DNA of 64,000 nt from Agrobacterium vitis (GTDB lineage: Bacteria; Pseudomonadota; Alphaproteobacteria; Rhizobiales; Rhizobiaceae), in contig NZ_CP118260.1 of the NCBI RefSeq assembly GCF_013337045.2, forward strand, positions 248,001-312,000, in the 5' to 3' direction. The notes beneath the pieces are model-generated. The model was not told where the DNA came from, did not search any database, and was given only the letters and a program-made list of their open reading frames with translations. This document shows, piece after piece, positions 47,754 through 56,813 of the stretch. Both the position numbers and the translations under genes were made by a program. The stretch's first letter is position 1. Each line of letters starts with the position of its first letter.

Positions 47754-49067
47754 TCACCCCGTCTGCCCGGCGGGGTGCATTGAGCTCAACAGCGCGCTGA
47801 TCTGCACGGTGCTGAAGTTTGAATAGGTGTCCGACACGGCATAGGGCAGGGCGATGAGGTCACCGTGGCGCATGGCGCCGCAGGAATAGACGACATTGGG
47901 TACATAGCCTTCACGCTCGGTTGGTTCCGGTTGCAACAGAGGCTCGACCGTGCGCGCCAGGATGATGCTTGGGTCCTGCTTGTCGAGAAGGGTGACGCCA
48001 ATCGAATAACGGCGCATCGGGCCGACCCCATGGGTAAAAAGCAACCATCCCTCATCGATCTCGACAGGCGATCCGCAATTGCCGATCTGAACAAACTGCC
48101 AGGCAAATTCCGGCTTCATCAAAACCTGTCCCTCATCCCAGTGATGGAGATCGTCTGAATACAGCAGGAAAAGGTTTTCGCTGTCCTGACGGGCAATCAT
48201 CGCAAAGCGCCCGTTGATGCGCCGTGGAAAAAGCGCCATGCCCTTGTTGCGGGCTGCCGGACCCCGCAGCGGCGTCAGCGTGAAACTCAGGAAATCCTGG
48301 GTTTCCAGAAGCTCAGAGCGGATCGATGAGCCACTATAGGCCGTGTAGGTGGCGAAATAGACGGTCTTGCCATCGTCATCGAAAGCCACGAACCGGGCGT
48401 CCTCTATCCCGTTCGATTGGGCTTCTGTCACCGGAAAGATCACGCGCTCGCTGAGATCGCTTTCACTGTCGAAGCTGATGCCGATGCAGCCTGCCGGTGA
48501 CAGGCCATCACTGGCATGGATGTGCGGCAGGCCTGCAAGCCGGACTGGCGGGTCGATGGTGACCGCTCCTTCGGCATCGATCATGCCCGTTCGGAAGGTC
48601 AGGGAGGAAATATGTCCTTCTCCAACGGCTCGCAGGCTGATGATCACCCGGCAGCACCCTTGCGCCATACCGGTCTGGTCGGGATGCGCAATGATGCTTG
48701 GATTGAAGAGAGCTGCGGATTCAAACGAATATTCGTTCATGAAATACGCGCCAACCAATTGTCTTTGCTGCTGACTGAAGCTTTGATGCTGGGAGAAAGC
48801 ATCCTCCATCGCATCGGCACGCAATTCGAACTGGCGCAGCAGGTTGCGATGCCGGCCTTCGAAATTGTCGAGAATGTCACGCAGCTGGTTCGTCGTGCCA
48901 GTCGGATCGAGAGACAAGACACGGTCGACAATTTCATTCGCCCGGTTTTTATCGCGCGGGTTCAGGTGACGTGGTTCCGTCGAGGGCTTGAAGGGCCGGA
49001 CGATGACACGGGTGGGATCAGGCCGGAGATAGAGGGCCTGCCGATTGAGGAGGCTTGAATGGGGCAA
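47754..49067 (-). CDS. GH130-like glycosidase/phosphorylase
   Basis: A 437-residue five-bladed propeller protein related to glycoside hydrolase family 130, which contains beta-mannoside phosphorylases and hydrolases. The NGIEDARFVAFDDDGKTVYFATYTAYSG segment carries the family Glu-Asp-x-Arg motif, and LLFTHGVGPMRRYSIGVTLLDKQDPS is the conserved C-terminal strand. No ATG fits; a TTG at 49067 has AAGGA six bases upstream. It follows the GT4 gene on the same strand, so both probably act on the same mannose-type glycan. This is inference. Confidence 0.75.
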   Translation of the reverse strand: MPHSSLLNRQALYLRPDPTRVIVRPFKPSTEPRHLNPRDKNRANEIVDRVLSLDPTGTTNQLRDILDNFEGRHRNLLRQFELRADAMEDAFSQHQSFSQQQRQLVGAYFMNEYSFESAALFNPSIIAHPDQTGMAQGCCRVIISLRAVGEGHISSLTFRTGMIDAEGAVTIDPPVRLAGLPHIHASDGLSPAGCIGISFDSESDLSERVIFPVTEAQSNGIEDARFVAFDDDGKTVYFATYTAYSGSSIRSELLETQDFLSFTLTPLRGPAARNKGMALFPRRINGRFAMIARQDSENLFLLYSDDLHHWDEGQVLMKPEFAWQFVQIGNCGSPVEIDEGWLLFTHGVGPMRRYSIGVTLLDKQDPSIILARTVEPLLQPEPTEREGYVPNVVYSCGAMRHGDLIALPYAVSDTYSNFSTVQISALLSSMHPAGQTG

Positions 49068-49103
49068 GGCTGATCCTTTTTTGATTGGGCGCTGGACGAG
49101 GGC

Positions 49104-49206
49104 TTAGAGTTTGTCAGGGAAAAGTGGTCACCGGTTTTCCCGAAAAGACAAACGAAAACAAAAAACGAGAGTCTGTCTGGTTCAATTTGAACCTGACAGA
49201 CTCTAA
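49104..49206. repeat. Repeat R3, full copy A (two modules)
   Basis: Module 1 has arms GGGAAAA and TTTTCCC followed by GAAAAGACAAACGAAAACAA. Module 2 is a hairpin GAGTCTGTC-T-GGTTCAA...TTGAACC-T-GACAGACTC. The right end supplies the TAG stop of the minus-strand glycosyltransferase gene. Read on that strand, the hairpin is followed by TCGTTTTTTGTTTTCG, so it looks like an intrinsic terminator. A second full copy is at 63800-63904. Confidence 0.75.
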
Positions 49207-51482
49207 GAAAGCTGTTGTAGCTCTGCCAGCTTCGGTGCGGTCTGCGTCAGGCGGGCTGCCCGGCCAACTTCAAAGCAGGAGATTAAGTAGCAGAGCACGG
49301 ATTCCGCTCCCCGGTTTTCGTTGGCCCGATCTGGATGCAATCCGTCCCGGCAACTGCCGGTTTCCGGATCGACAAGGGAGAGACCGTGATCGTTGCTGCC
49401 GGTAAACCAGGAAAATGTGCGTGTGGCGGCGTCCAGCCATGTCTTGTCGCGGGTAGCATCATAGGCGGCAAGGCAGGCGGAAATTGTCGCTGTTGCTTCT
49501 ACCGGCTGCTGGTCGAAGAGCTTGGGCGCTTCGCCCACATCGAAAAATCCATCAGTGCCGACCGGCCGGAACTGGCCACCGGAAGCCGTCTGCTGCTGCA
49601 TCAGCCAGCGCAGCGTTCTGAGGCCGGTATCCATGAGTTCGTCAGAGCCGGTCGCCATGCCCGTGGAAATCAGTGCCTGCGGAATTCGGGCGTTTTCATA
49701 GGAAAGCCCGTCTTCAAACCAATGACGGTCTGCTGTTGATACCTTGCGTTCAAGCTTCATCAGGCGCTCTGCAAGCACTGTGCGCAGATCTGCTGCCGTG
49801 TCATCCTCTGGCGTGACGCTGCAATAGGCATCAAGCCCGATCAGGGTGAAAGCCCAGGCCCGTGGCGAATGGAAATGCTCGACCACAGGGGCCGCCTTGG
49901 CAAACAGGGCCGCTGCCCAGTGGCGGCGCGGGCGGTCGCTGTCGGATGTGGCACAGACGCCGAGCGCCCAGAGCGTTCGGCCATGGCTGTCTTCAGAGCC
50001 CTTGTCTTCCAGCCACCGGCGGTCAAAGCTCATGAAGTTGCGAAATTGTTTCAGGTCGGGATTCCAGGCATGCTGGATGAAGCTGGCGAAAGAGGCGGTT
50101 CTGCTATCACGGATGCCTGTTTCTCCGGCACCCGCCAGATGGCAGGCAAGGATCAGCGCGCGGGCATTGTCATCCACGCAGTAGCCATGCGCACGGTCCG
50201 GCACGGAGAACACCGCATGTTGGAAGATGCCGGTATCATCGCACATGGCATTGAAATGGCCGAGTTTCAAACTCGCGCCTTGCTGCGGGCGGGTCATGCT
50301 TTGCGTTATGAGGTCGCGGATCAGGCGGGGCCGGTAGGCCGCGCGCGCTGTCTCGATACTTTTCAGATAGAGCGACGCGATCTGCGGCCAGATCATCGAG
50401 CGGCCCGTCTCATAGGCGGCCTGGCGCATCGCCTGACGCGCCTGGTCGTTATCAAGCAATCGGGCAATCGCCTCACCTGTCGCCTGCGCATCGCTGAACG
50501 GGACGAGGATGCCTCGGTGGTCGGCAAGAAGCTCACGGGCATGCCAGTAAGGGGTCGATACCACCGCGCTGCCCATGCCGAAACTGTAGGCGAGCGTTCC
50601 CGACGTCATTTGCGCCTCATCACGATAGGGCGTCACATACACATCGCACATGGCGATGAAGTCCAGAAGGGTCGGCACATCGACGAATTGGTTGAGAAAC
50701 ACGACGGATCGTTCGACGCCGAGTTGTTCGGCACGGATGCGCAGGCTGTCGCGATACGCTTCCTTCTCCCGGCGCAGCAGCGTGGGATGCGTCGCTCCAA
50801 GGACGATATACAGCGCGTCGGGCTGTACCTTCAAAATGGCTGGCATGGCATCGATGACCACTTCGATACCCTTGTTGGGGGAAAGAAGTCCAAAGGTCAG
50901 AATGATCTGCCGCCCGCTATAGCCCATCTTGCCTTTGGCAAGCTCCGGGTCGTGGAAGGCTTTGTCGGGAATGCCGTGGGGTATGACATCAATTTTGCCG
51001 GGGGCCACGCCATAGACATTTTCGAGAAACTCGCGTCCCTTGTCTGCCATGACCACCACGCGGCTCGATGCTGCGGCGACCTGTTGCAGCACCCGTTTCT
51101 GGGACGGTGTCGGTTCGGCAAGGATGGTGTGAAACGTGGTGATGACGGGAATTCGCAGATGTGACAGCAGGGTGAGAATGAACTCGCCATCCGGGCCACC
51201 GAAGATACCGAACTCGTGCTGCAAGGAGACGGCCCGGTAATCCCCGTTGTTCAGGATACGGGCCGCGGTCACATAGTCCTCGATTTCGCCATCGCGGATG
51301 TCAAACACCACATTGGCCGGATAGGCGTAGTTCAGTTTGTCATCGGTCATCGCGATGATGCTGGTCTCGATCCCCTCTGACGGATTGGACATGGCGTGGC
51401 TGAGGTCGGTGGTGAACGTTGCGATCCCGCACTGCCTTGGAAGCGAATTGCCAATAAATGCGATACGCTTGGTCTTGATCAT
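49203..51482 (-). CDS. GT4 glycosyltransferase with C-terminal helical toroid domain
   Basis: A 759-residue, two-domain protein. Residues about 1-380 form a GT4-type glycosyltransferase with LSPNKGIEVVIDAMPAILKVQPDALYIVLG and a nucleotide-sugar region around YVTPYRDEAQMTSGTLAYSFGMGSAVVSTPYWHARELL. Residues about 410-750 form an (alpha/alpha)-toroid domain beginning FNAMCDDTGIFQHAVFSVPDRAHGYCVDDNARALILA, seen in proteins encoded beside GH130 enzymes. AAGGGAA lies before the ATG. The product may be a soluble mannose-type oligosaccharide or phospho-glycoside; not determinable here. Confidence 0.82.
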   Translation of the reverse strand: MIKTKRIAFIGNSLPRQCGIATFTTDLSHAMSNPSEGIETSIIAMTDDKLNYAYPANVVFDIRDGEIEDYVTAARILNNGDYRAVSLQHEFGIFGGPDGEFILTLLSHLRIPVITTFHTILAEPTPSQKRVLQQVAAASSRVVVMADKGREFLENVYGVAPGKIDVIPHGIPDKAFHDPELAKGKMGYSGRQIILTFGLLSPNKGIEVVIDAMPAILKVQPDALYIVLGATHPTLLRREKEAYRDSLRIRAEQLGVERSVVFLNQFVDVPTLLDFIAMCDVYVTPYRDEAQMTSGTLAYSFGMGSAVVSTPYWHARELLADHRGILVPFSDAQATGEAIARLLDNDQARQAMRQAAYETGRSMIWPQIASLYLKSIETARAAYRPRLIRDLITQSMTRPQQGASLKLGHFNAMCDDTGIFQHAVFSVPDRAHGYCVDDNARALILACHLAGAGETGIRDSRTASFASFIQHAWNPDLKQFRNFMSFDRRWLEDKGSEDSHGRTLWALGVCATSDSDRPRRHWAAALFAKAAPVVEHFHSPRAWAFTLIGLDAYCSVTPEDDTAADLRTVLAERLMKLERKVSTADRHWFEDGLSYENARIPQALISTGMATGSDELMDTGLRTLRWLMQQQTASGGQFRPVGTDGFFDVGEAPKLFDQQPVEATATISACLAAYDATRDKTWLDAATRTFSWFTGSNDHGLSLVDPETGSCRDGLHPDRANENRGAESVLCYLISCFEVGRAARLTQTAPKLAELQQLS

Positions 51483-51570
51483 CAGAGGTTCCCTTCAGAA
51501 CGCCGTCGCCGGTGGGTTGACTGCCGGCTCGTCCCTGGACCGGGAGCCTGCGATGGTTTGAACAGTGAAT

Positions 51571-51600
51571 GTCTTTCTGGTTCCTCTTGAACCTGGCGCA
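51571..51600. repeat. Degenerate repeat R3, module 2
   Basis: GTCTTTCTGGTTC...TTGAACCTGG resembles module 2 of R3. It begins one base before the stop codon of the minus-strand gene at 51602, the same arrangement as in both full copies. Confidence 0.5.
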
Positions 51601-51601
51601 G

Positions 51602-51868
51602 CTATCCAGTTGCGGCGAGGTATGTTGTCCGATCCTTTTCCATGGCTGCGTCCAGATCCAAATTGTCGATGGCGACAAGGCTGGTTGTCGTCCCCTTGGC
51701 AATTTCGATCAGGGTTGCCACCCGCCGGTAGGCGAGCCAGGAAATACCGGTAATCTGCTCCTCATCATCCTTGACCTGATAGTCACCGGCGGGCTGCGTA
51801 CCCTCAAGGCCGGGAAGGGTGAACGGACATTCGAAATGCACGATGCGACTTGTGGTTCTGGTAAACAT
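51602..51868 (-). CDS. Small conserved-looking protein of unknown function
   Basis: An 88-residue protein starting MFTRTTSRIVHFECPFTLPG. It is acidic, without signal peptide or membrane segment, and contains GDYQVKDDEEQITGISWLAYRRVATLIEI, which reads like a structured beta-rich domain. The ATG at 51868 has AAGGAAG at good spacing, whereas a longer reading frame to 51994 has none. It lies upstream of the GT4 gene on the same strand, but an R3 fragment lies between them. I do not recognise the family. Confidence 0.65.
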   Translation of the reverse strand: MFTRTTSRIVHFECPFTLPGLEGTQPAGDYQVKDDEEQITGISWLAYRRVATLIEIAKGTTTSLVAIDNLDLDAAMEKDRTTYLAATG

Positions 51869-52043
51869 CAATCTGGCTTCCTTGGACGGCCACGGCAGGA
51901 TCATCAGGCTGGCACGGCGGGTTCGGCACGGCATGAACCGTGTCGCGCAATTTAAAAAAATGGAGGCGCCGCATCTATCGACGGTGAGCTGCAATCAGGG
52001 AGCTGGAATTCAGCCGTTCCGTAACGAGACTGAAACTGTTTTA

Positions 52044-52244
52044 TCAATGTCCATCATGAGCGACAAAACGAATGCCTTGCGCAAATGGAGCCATCATAAA
52101 ACGAGTGACGTTTTGGCGCAGGCCCCGTTTTGTCGTGAGATATCCCAGGCAAGCGCTGTGTGATGCCGTTGGTGCAAGGCCGAGGTGCACGTTGCCAATT
52201 GGCTTGAATGGGTCGATTGGCTTGAAAGGAGTGTCGGAAGACAT
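52044..52244 (-). CDS. Possible 66-residue micro-protein
   Basis: The reading frame begins MSSDTPFKPIDPFKPIGNVHLG and has a near-perfect ribosome site, AAAGGAGG, six bases before the ATG; this is the main support. The N-terminus shows a short repeated PFKPI unit that mirrors a direct repeat in the DNA. No family is recognised and no membrane segment is evident. It could be a real small stress protein or the remnant of a longer gene. It stands alone between the unknown gene at 51602 and the catalase. Confidence 0.4.
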   Translation of the reverse strand: MSSDTPFKPIDPFKPIGNVHLGLAPTASHSACLGYLTTKRGLRQNVTRFMMAPFAQGIRFVAHDGH

Positions 52245-52486
52245 GTTGTCCTCCTTTATTGGGGCCAGGGTGCGTGCCGCCCAGAAAATGACAGCGCCCT
52301 TACAATGGCTGACATCGAGATAGAAATGGGGTTTTGCGTCCAGATTGCAAGGCGCGATTGTGATTTATCTCGTGGCACCTCCCTCAATCACGTGTTTCCA
52401 AGACAGTCTACCCGGTCTCGCTTGGCGTAACCGCTGACGTCAGCGGTTACGCTCATTTTTTGGAACGGAGATGGGGATTTTGCCGA
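52245..52486. other. Gap between micro-gene and catalase
   Basis: No coding frame is supported. Besides the palindrome at 52425-52452 it presumably holds the promoter of the 52244 micro-gene on the minus strand; no confident -35/-10 pair was found. Confidence 0.35.
52425..52452. terminator. 28-bp perfect palindrome downstream of catalase
   Basis: Half-site GCGTAACCGCTGAC and its exact complement, followed on the plus strand by TCATTTTTT. It lies 34 bp beyond the catalase stop. As RNA it forms a 12-14 bp stem. On the catalase strand the T-run is absent, so it is a poor classical terminator there; it could be a 3' stabiliser or a protein-binding site. Confidence 0.55.
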
Positions 52487-54643
52487 TCAATCGTCCAGAG
52501 GCACGGATGCTTTTCCGAGTTTTACCGAGGGCTCCCGCGCCCAGACGCGCAGTTTGCCCAGTTTTTCGATGAAATCGGCAAGACCATCTTCTCCGGGAAG
52601 ACCAATGGTGCCTTCATCGAGATCTTCGGTTATGCCAGCCTTCTCCAAAAGGGGCATGGCGCTTTGGGTATAACCGATGAACTTGCAGTGCTGGAAGGCG
52701 TCGGCAACGAAATCCCGTGCCGTTGCTTCCTTCACAAGATCTGTCATGCCTGCATCTGAAACCAGAATCGCTACGGCGTCAAACAGGACGGATGGCCCGC
52801 CATCGATCATATGATGCGCTTCGATCCAGGTGCCGTCGGAACCGGTCACGCCGCCAACCTTCGGGGCAATCAACTCGAATTCGGCTTTTGCTGCCGTGAC
52901 AGCGCCAGTCAGCGCCTTGAGAAGTTTCACGTCGACGCCATCGGTGATCAACACACCCAGTTTGCGGCCTTCGAAGCGCTTGGGGCCGCGCTTGATGATG
53001 CTGAGTGCAGGGGACGGCTCAAGGTCGTCGCGTGTCGGCACAGCCGCATCAGCCGGCTTGGGCATGGTTTTGAAGCCCAGTTTTTCTGCCACGGTATTGG
53101 CGAGCGTTTCATCGATATTCATCAGATGCGCCACCATCCGTTCCCGGATAACTGGCATTTCCACTTTGCTCAGCTCGAACGTGAGAGCGGCTGCAATGTG
53201 GCGCTGTTCCGGAGGCGTCTGGCTGATATAGAATTGCCTGGCCTGACTATAGTGATCGGCAAAGCTTTCCGGGCGCAGGCGAACCTTTGCACCCTGTTCC
53301 TCGGCAGGGAAATGACGATAGCCGCGTGTTTGCGATTCTCGCGGTCCCTCGCCGAGAGAGTTGGGCTGATAATTCGCCCGACCGACCGGATTGCGCATCG
53401 CCATATGGCCATCCTGCTGGAAATTCGCGAAGGGACACTTTGGTGCATTGATTGGCAAATGCGTGAAGTTCGGTCCGCCCAGACGTTTCAGTTGGGTGTC
53501 GAGATAGGAGAAGTTGCGGCCTTGCAACAAAGGGTCGTTGCTGAAATCGATCCCCGGCGGAACATTCTGGGTCATGAATGCCACTTGCTCGGTCTCTGCA
53601 AAGAAATTATCCGGCATCCGATCCAGCACCAGACGACCGATTGCCTTCGGAGGCAGGATTTCTTCCGGGATGATTTTTGTCGGATCAAGCACGTCGAAAT
53701 CAAAGCTGTCGGCAAATTCCTGGTCGAACAGCTGGACCTGAAGTTCCCATTCGGGAAAGTTTCCAGACTTGATTGAATGCCACAGATCGCGTCGATGGAA
53801 GTCCGGATCGGCGCCATTGATTTTGACCGCTTCATTCCAGGCCACTGACTGAAGACCAAGCTTCGGTTTCCAGTGAAACTTGACGAAGGTGGATTCGTCA
53901 TTGGCATTGATGAAGCGGAACGTATGGACGCCGAAACCTTCCATGAAACGCAATGATCTTGGGATTGTCCGATCCGACATGGTCCACATGATCATGTTCA
54001 TGCTTTCGGGCGTCAGAGAGATGAAATCCCAGAAATTGTCATGGGCGGTCTGCGCCTGGGGAAAGGCCCGGTCCGGCTCCTGTTTGGCGGCGTGGATAAG
54101 ATCGGGAAACTTGATGGCATCCTGAATGAAAAACACCGGGATGTTGTTGCCAACCAGATCCCAGTTGCCTTCCTTCGTGTACATCTTCACCGCAAAGCCG
54201 CGTACGTCGCGGGCAAGGTCGGCTGAGCCCTTGTTTCCCGCTACCGTCGAAAACCGAACGAAAACAGGGGTTTTTTCACCGGGCCGCTGGAACACGTCGG
54301 CGCGCGTATAGTCCGCCAGGGACTCGTAGGTTTCGAAGAAACCGTGAGCACCGTAGCCGCGGGCATGAACAACGCGCTCTGGAATGCGCTCATGGTCGAA
54401 ATGGAAAATCTTTTCTCTGAAATGGAAGTCGTCAACGACAAGCGGGCCGCGATCACCGATGCGAAGGGAGTTCTGATCGTCTGCGACAGGTCCGCCTTGT
54501 GCTGTGGTCAAAATCGCATCGCCTTCGGCGATCTGGTGAAGCTCGCCACCCTTGCCGCGCACAAGTTTCTGATCGTGGATGGTGGCCTCATTCGAGATTG
54601 CAGCCGCATTCTTGCCTGTGGTTTGGGACCGTTGCTTTGGCAT
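52487..54643 (-). CDS. katE: Large-subunit catalase, HPII (KatE) type
   Basis: A 718-residue clade-2 monofunctional catalase that splits hydrogen peroxide. Catalytic His in [17 protein letters not shown] (about 89), Asn in [17 protein letters not shown] (about 160) and the heme-ligand Tyr in [10 protein letters not shown] (about 375) are present. The C-terminal 150 residues form the DJ-1/PfpI-like flavodoxin domain unique to large catalases ([17 protein letters not shown]). GGAGAGA lies before the ATG. It probably serves general peroxide or stationary-phase protection; katC is the rhizobial name used for some members. Confidence 0.93.
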   Translation of the reverse strand: MPKQRSQTTGKNAAAISNEATIHDQKLVRGKGGELHQIAEGDAILTTAQGGPVADDQNSLRIGDRGPLVVDDFHFREKIFHFDHERIPERVVHARGYGAHGFFETYESLADYTRADVFQRPGEKTPVFVRFSTVAGNKGSADLARDVRGFAVKMYTKEGNWDLVGNNIPVFFIQDAIKFPDLIHAAKQEPDRAFPQAQTAHDNFWDFISLTPESMNMIMWTMSDRTIPRSLRFMEGFGVHTFRFINANDESTFVKFHWKPKLGLQSVAWNEAVKINGADPDFHRRDLWHSIKSGNFPEWELQVQLFDQEFADSFDFDVLDPTKIIPEEILPPKAIGRLVLDRMPDNFFAETEQVAFMTQNVPPGIDFSNDPLLQGRNFSYLDTQLKRLGGPNFTHLPINAPKCPFANFQQDGHMAMRNPVGRANYQPNSLGEGPRESQTRGYRHFPAEEQGAKVRLRPESFADHYSQARQFYISQTPPEQRHIAAALTFELSKVEMPVIRERMVAHLMNIDETLANTVAEKLGFKTMPKPADAAVPTRDDLEPSPALSIIKRGPKRFEGRKLGVLITDGVDVKLLKALTGAVTAAKAEFELIAPKVGGVTGSDGTWIEAHHMIDGGPSVLFDAVAILVSDAGMTDLVKEATARDFVADAFQHCKFIGYTQSAMPLLEKAGITEDLDEGTIGLPGEDGLADFIEKLGKLRVWAREPSVKLGKASVPLDD

Positions 54644-54837
54644 ATTCTCTCCGCGATTTTGTTGAGGTACAAAAGCGAACTGAATACGCAGCTATTGGTT
54701 CCATTGTTTTCGCGCGCAACCGGTCACAATGCGACCCGGACATCTGCCGCGTCGCATCCCGTCACCATCAGAAATGCTCCCTGGTTTTCGCGAAACAGGC
54801 GGCCAAAGGCGCCAAGGCTCTGTCTGTTTGGGTGGCT

Positions 54838-56442
54838 TCAGAACACTTGGCGCAGGACCACGTAAAGCACAAAGGCGATGGCAATCGAGGCAGGGAGTGT
54901 CAAGACCCAGGCCATCAGCATATTGCGCACCGTGGACCATTGCAGGCCCGAGCCGTTGGCGGTCATGGTGCCAGCCACACCTGATGACAGGACATGGGTT
55001 GTCGAAACAGGCAGGCCAAAATGGTCGGCGGCCCCGATCGTCACCATGGCGACGATTTCAGCGGCTGCACCCTGGCCATAGGTGAGATGGGTCTTGCCGA
55101 TCTTTTCGCCGACAGTGACAACGATGCGCCGCCAGCCGATCATCGTTCCCAGGCCAAGCGCCAGGGCCACAGCAACCTTCACCCAGGTCGGAATGAACTT
55201 CGTCGCATTGTCGACCGCCTTGTGATAGGCGCTGACGGCAGCAAGATCGCCTGCCTCCATCGGCAGCAGCTTCTGCTTGTCGATCAGCTTCAAGGCCTCA
55301 CCGATCAGATAGATATCGTTTCTGATATTTTGCACCAGATGGCTCGGGACTGCTTCCAGGGTTGGAAAAGCGGCGACTTCCGCGCTTGTCGCGTGGATAT
55401 ATTGCTGGAGGGCGAATGTCGTGGTGTCGCTCCAGGTCTTGGTCTTGACGGCATCCGCGACGGCGGCTTTTGCATCTGCAACCGACACACCCGGCTTGAT
55501 ATATTTGCCGAGCGCGGTCTCGACCTGTGCCGAGGAAGATTTATATGCTTCGAGATAATTCACATCCGGTGTGCGGTTGAGGGCGAAGGCGGTCGGCACC
55601 AGGCCGATCAAGATCAGCATGATCAGGCCCATGCCTTTCTGACCGTCGTTCGATCCATGTGCAAAACTGACACCAGTACAGGTGAAGATCAGCAGGCCAC
55701 GGATCCAGAGCGGCGGCGGCTGATTGGTTTTCGGCTCCTGGTAGAGCGCCTTGTTCTTCACGAACAGTTTCATGGCCAACAGCAGGATGGCGGAAAAGCC
55801 AAAGCCGATCAGCGGTGAGATCAACAGGGACAGGCCAATATTGGTCGCTTGCGACCAGTCGACGCCGCTGGTGGCCGAACCCGCCGGTGCCAGAAACTGA
55901 TTGGCGAGACCGACACCGATAATCGAGCCGACCAGGGTGTGTGAACTGGAGGAGGGCAGGCCCAGATACCAGGTGCCGAGGTTCCAGACGATGGCAGCGA
56001 TCAACAGGGCAAACACCATGGCAAGGCCGGAGCCTGAGCCAACCTGAAGGATCAGTTCCACCGGAAGAAGGGAAAGAATTCCGAAGGCGACAGCGCCGCT
56101 CGATGTCAGAACGCCGAGAAAATTGAAGAATCCCGACCACATGACCGCGAATTCAGCGGGCATCGAGCGGGTGTAGATCACGGTGGCGACGGCATTTGCC
56201 GTATCGTGGAAGCCGTTGACGAACTCAAACCCGAGCGCGATCAGCAGCGCAAGCCCCAAAAATATCCAGGGAACCGCGACGGTGCTGGTCAGATCCTGGC
56301 CAAGTGCGTAGCCGATATAGCCTAGTCCGACCAACAGGACCACGCCGAACACCGGCATGAACCACTTGCCCGATCCATGCGCCCGATCAAGGGGATGGCC
56401 CGCGCTGCCGAGCGGCGAATTCGAAGGCGCTAATTCAGCCAT
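54838..56442 (-). CDS. pit: Inorganic phosphate transporter, PiT family
   Basis: A 534-residue, low-affinity phosphate/metal symporter. Both inverted PiT repeats are visible: FVNGFHDTANAVATVIYTRS with GLPSSSSHTLVGSIIGVG in the first half, and FAHGSNDGQKGMGLIML with FGLPVSTTHVLSSGVAGTM in the second. They are separated by a long cytoplasmic region (about residues 280-390) of the PhoU-like or insertion type. About eleven membrane helices. AGGACC lies before the ATG. Confidence 0.92.
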   Translation of the reverse strand: MAELAPSNSPLGSAGHPLDRAHGSGKWFMPVFGVVLLVGLGYIGYALGQDLTSTVAVPWIFLGLALLIALGFEFVNGFHDTANAVATVIYTRSMPAEFAVMWSGFFNFLGVLTSSGAVAFGILSLLPVELILQVGSGSGLAMVFALLIAAIVWNLGTWYLGLPSSSSHTLVGSIIGVGLANQFLAPAGSATSGVDWSQATNIGLSLLISPLIGFGFSAILLLAMKLFVKNKALYQEPKTNQPPPLWIRGLLIFTCTGVSFAHGSNDGQKGMGLIMLILIGLVPTAFALNRTPDVNYLEAYKSSSAQVETALGKYIKPGVSVADAKAAVADAVKTKTWSDTTTFALQQYIHATSAEVAAFPTLEAVPSHLVQNIRNDIYLIGEALKLIDKQKLLPMEAGDLAAVSAYHKAVDNATKFIPTWVKVAVALALGLGTMIGWRRIVVTVGEKIGKTHLTYGQGAAAEIVAMVTIGAADHFGLPVSTTHVLSSGVAGTMTANGSGLQWSTVRNMLMAWVLTLPASIAIAFVLYVVLRQVF

Positions 56443-56701
56443 TCAAGGTCCTCACATTTGATATTTGTTAAGGAGTTTTGGCGGCTTTGAGTGAACCTTT
56501 CATGACACCCACCTCGCCACAGGCTTTCTCTTTAATGAAAGAGGTCACTGCGAAAGCGCATTTATGCCAGGCGCTAGGTAAGCAAAAACCTTTCCGGAAA
56601 TTTGAGTAGTTGAGATGGATGCAATTTAAGCGATTATTTAATTTGTGGTTGCCCGAAGTCATACAGGCGGCTTGTTTCTTCTGTTTCAAAGAGTGAGTGA
56701 G

Positions 56702-56734
56702 CAATAAGTATATTTATTGTCATTGCGCCGTGAC
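56702..56734. promoter_or_regulatory. Candidate operator / Pho-box-like site
   Basis: Two overlapping signals: an 18-bp dyad CAATAA-GTATAT-TTATTG (56702-56719), and TTGTCAT-TGCG-CCGTGAC (56717-56734), which resembles two half-sites of the rhizobial Pho box (CTGTCAT repeated at 11-bp steps; the first fits 6 of 7, the second only 4 of 7). It lies in the 371-bp divergent gap between pit and the Ugp-like operon; the rest of 56443-56813 shows nothing else clear. Confidence 0.35.
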
Positions 56735-56813
56735 CTTTCACTAAACCTTCGCAGATCCGTTGTTTGGCTGTCATAATGCCGCCCCATTACACGCTCCGTC
56801 GAAGGAGCGCATA

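Noticed and set aside
49869..51164. 431-codon plus-strand frame opposite the glycosyltransferase
   Set aside because: Shadow frame in GC-rich coding DNA; the minus strand holds the real GT4 and toroid motifs.
52811..53776. 321-codon plus-strand frame opposite catalase
   Set aside because: The minus strand encodes complete catalase active-site motifs here; the plus-strand product is compositionally unlikely.
54644..54837. Coding remnant between catalase and the phosphate transporter
   Set aside because: Only a short frame without ribosome site or family similarity; treated as ordinary intergenic sequence.
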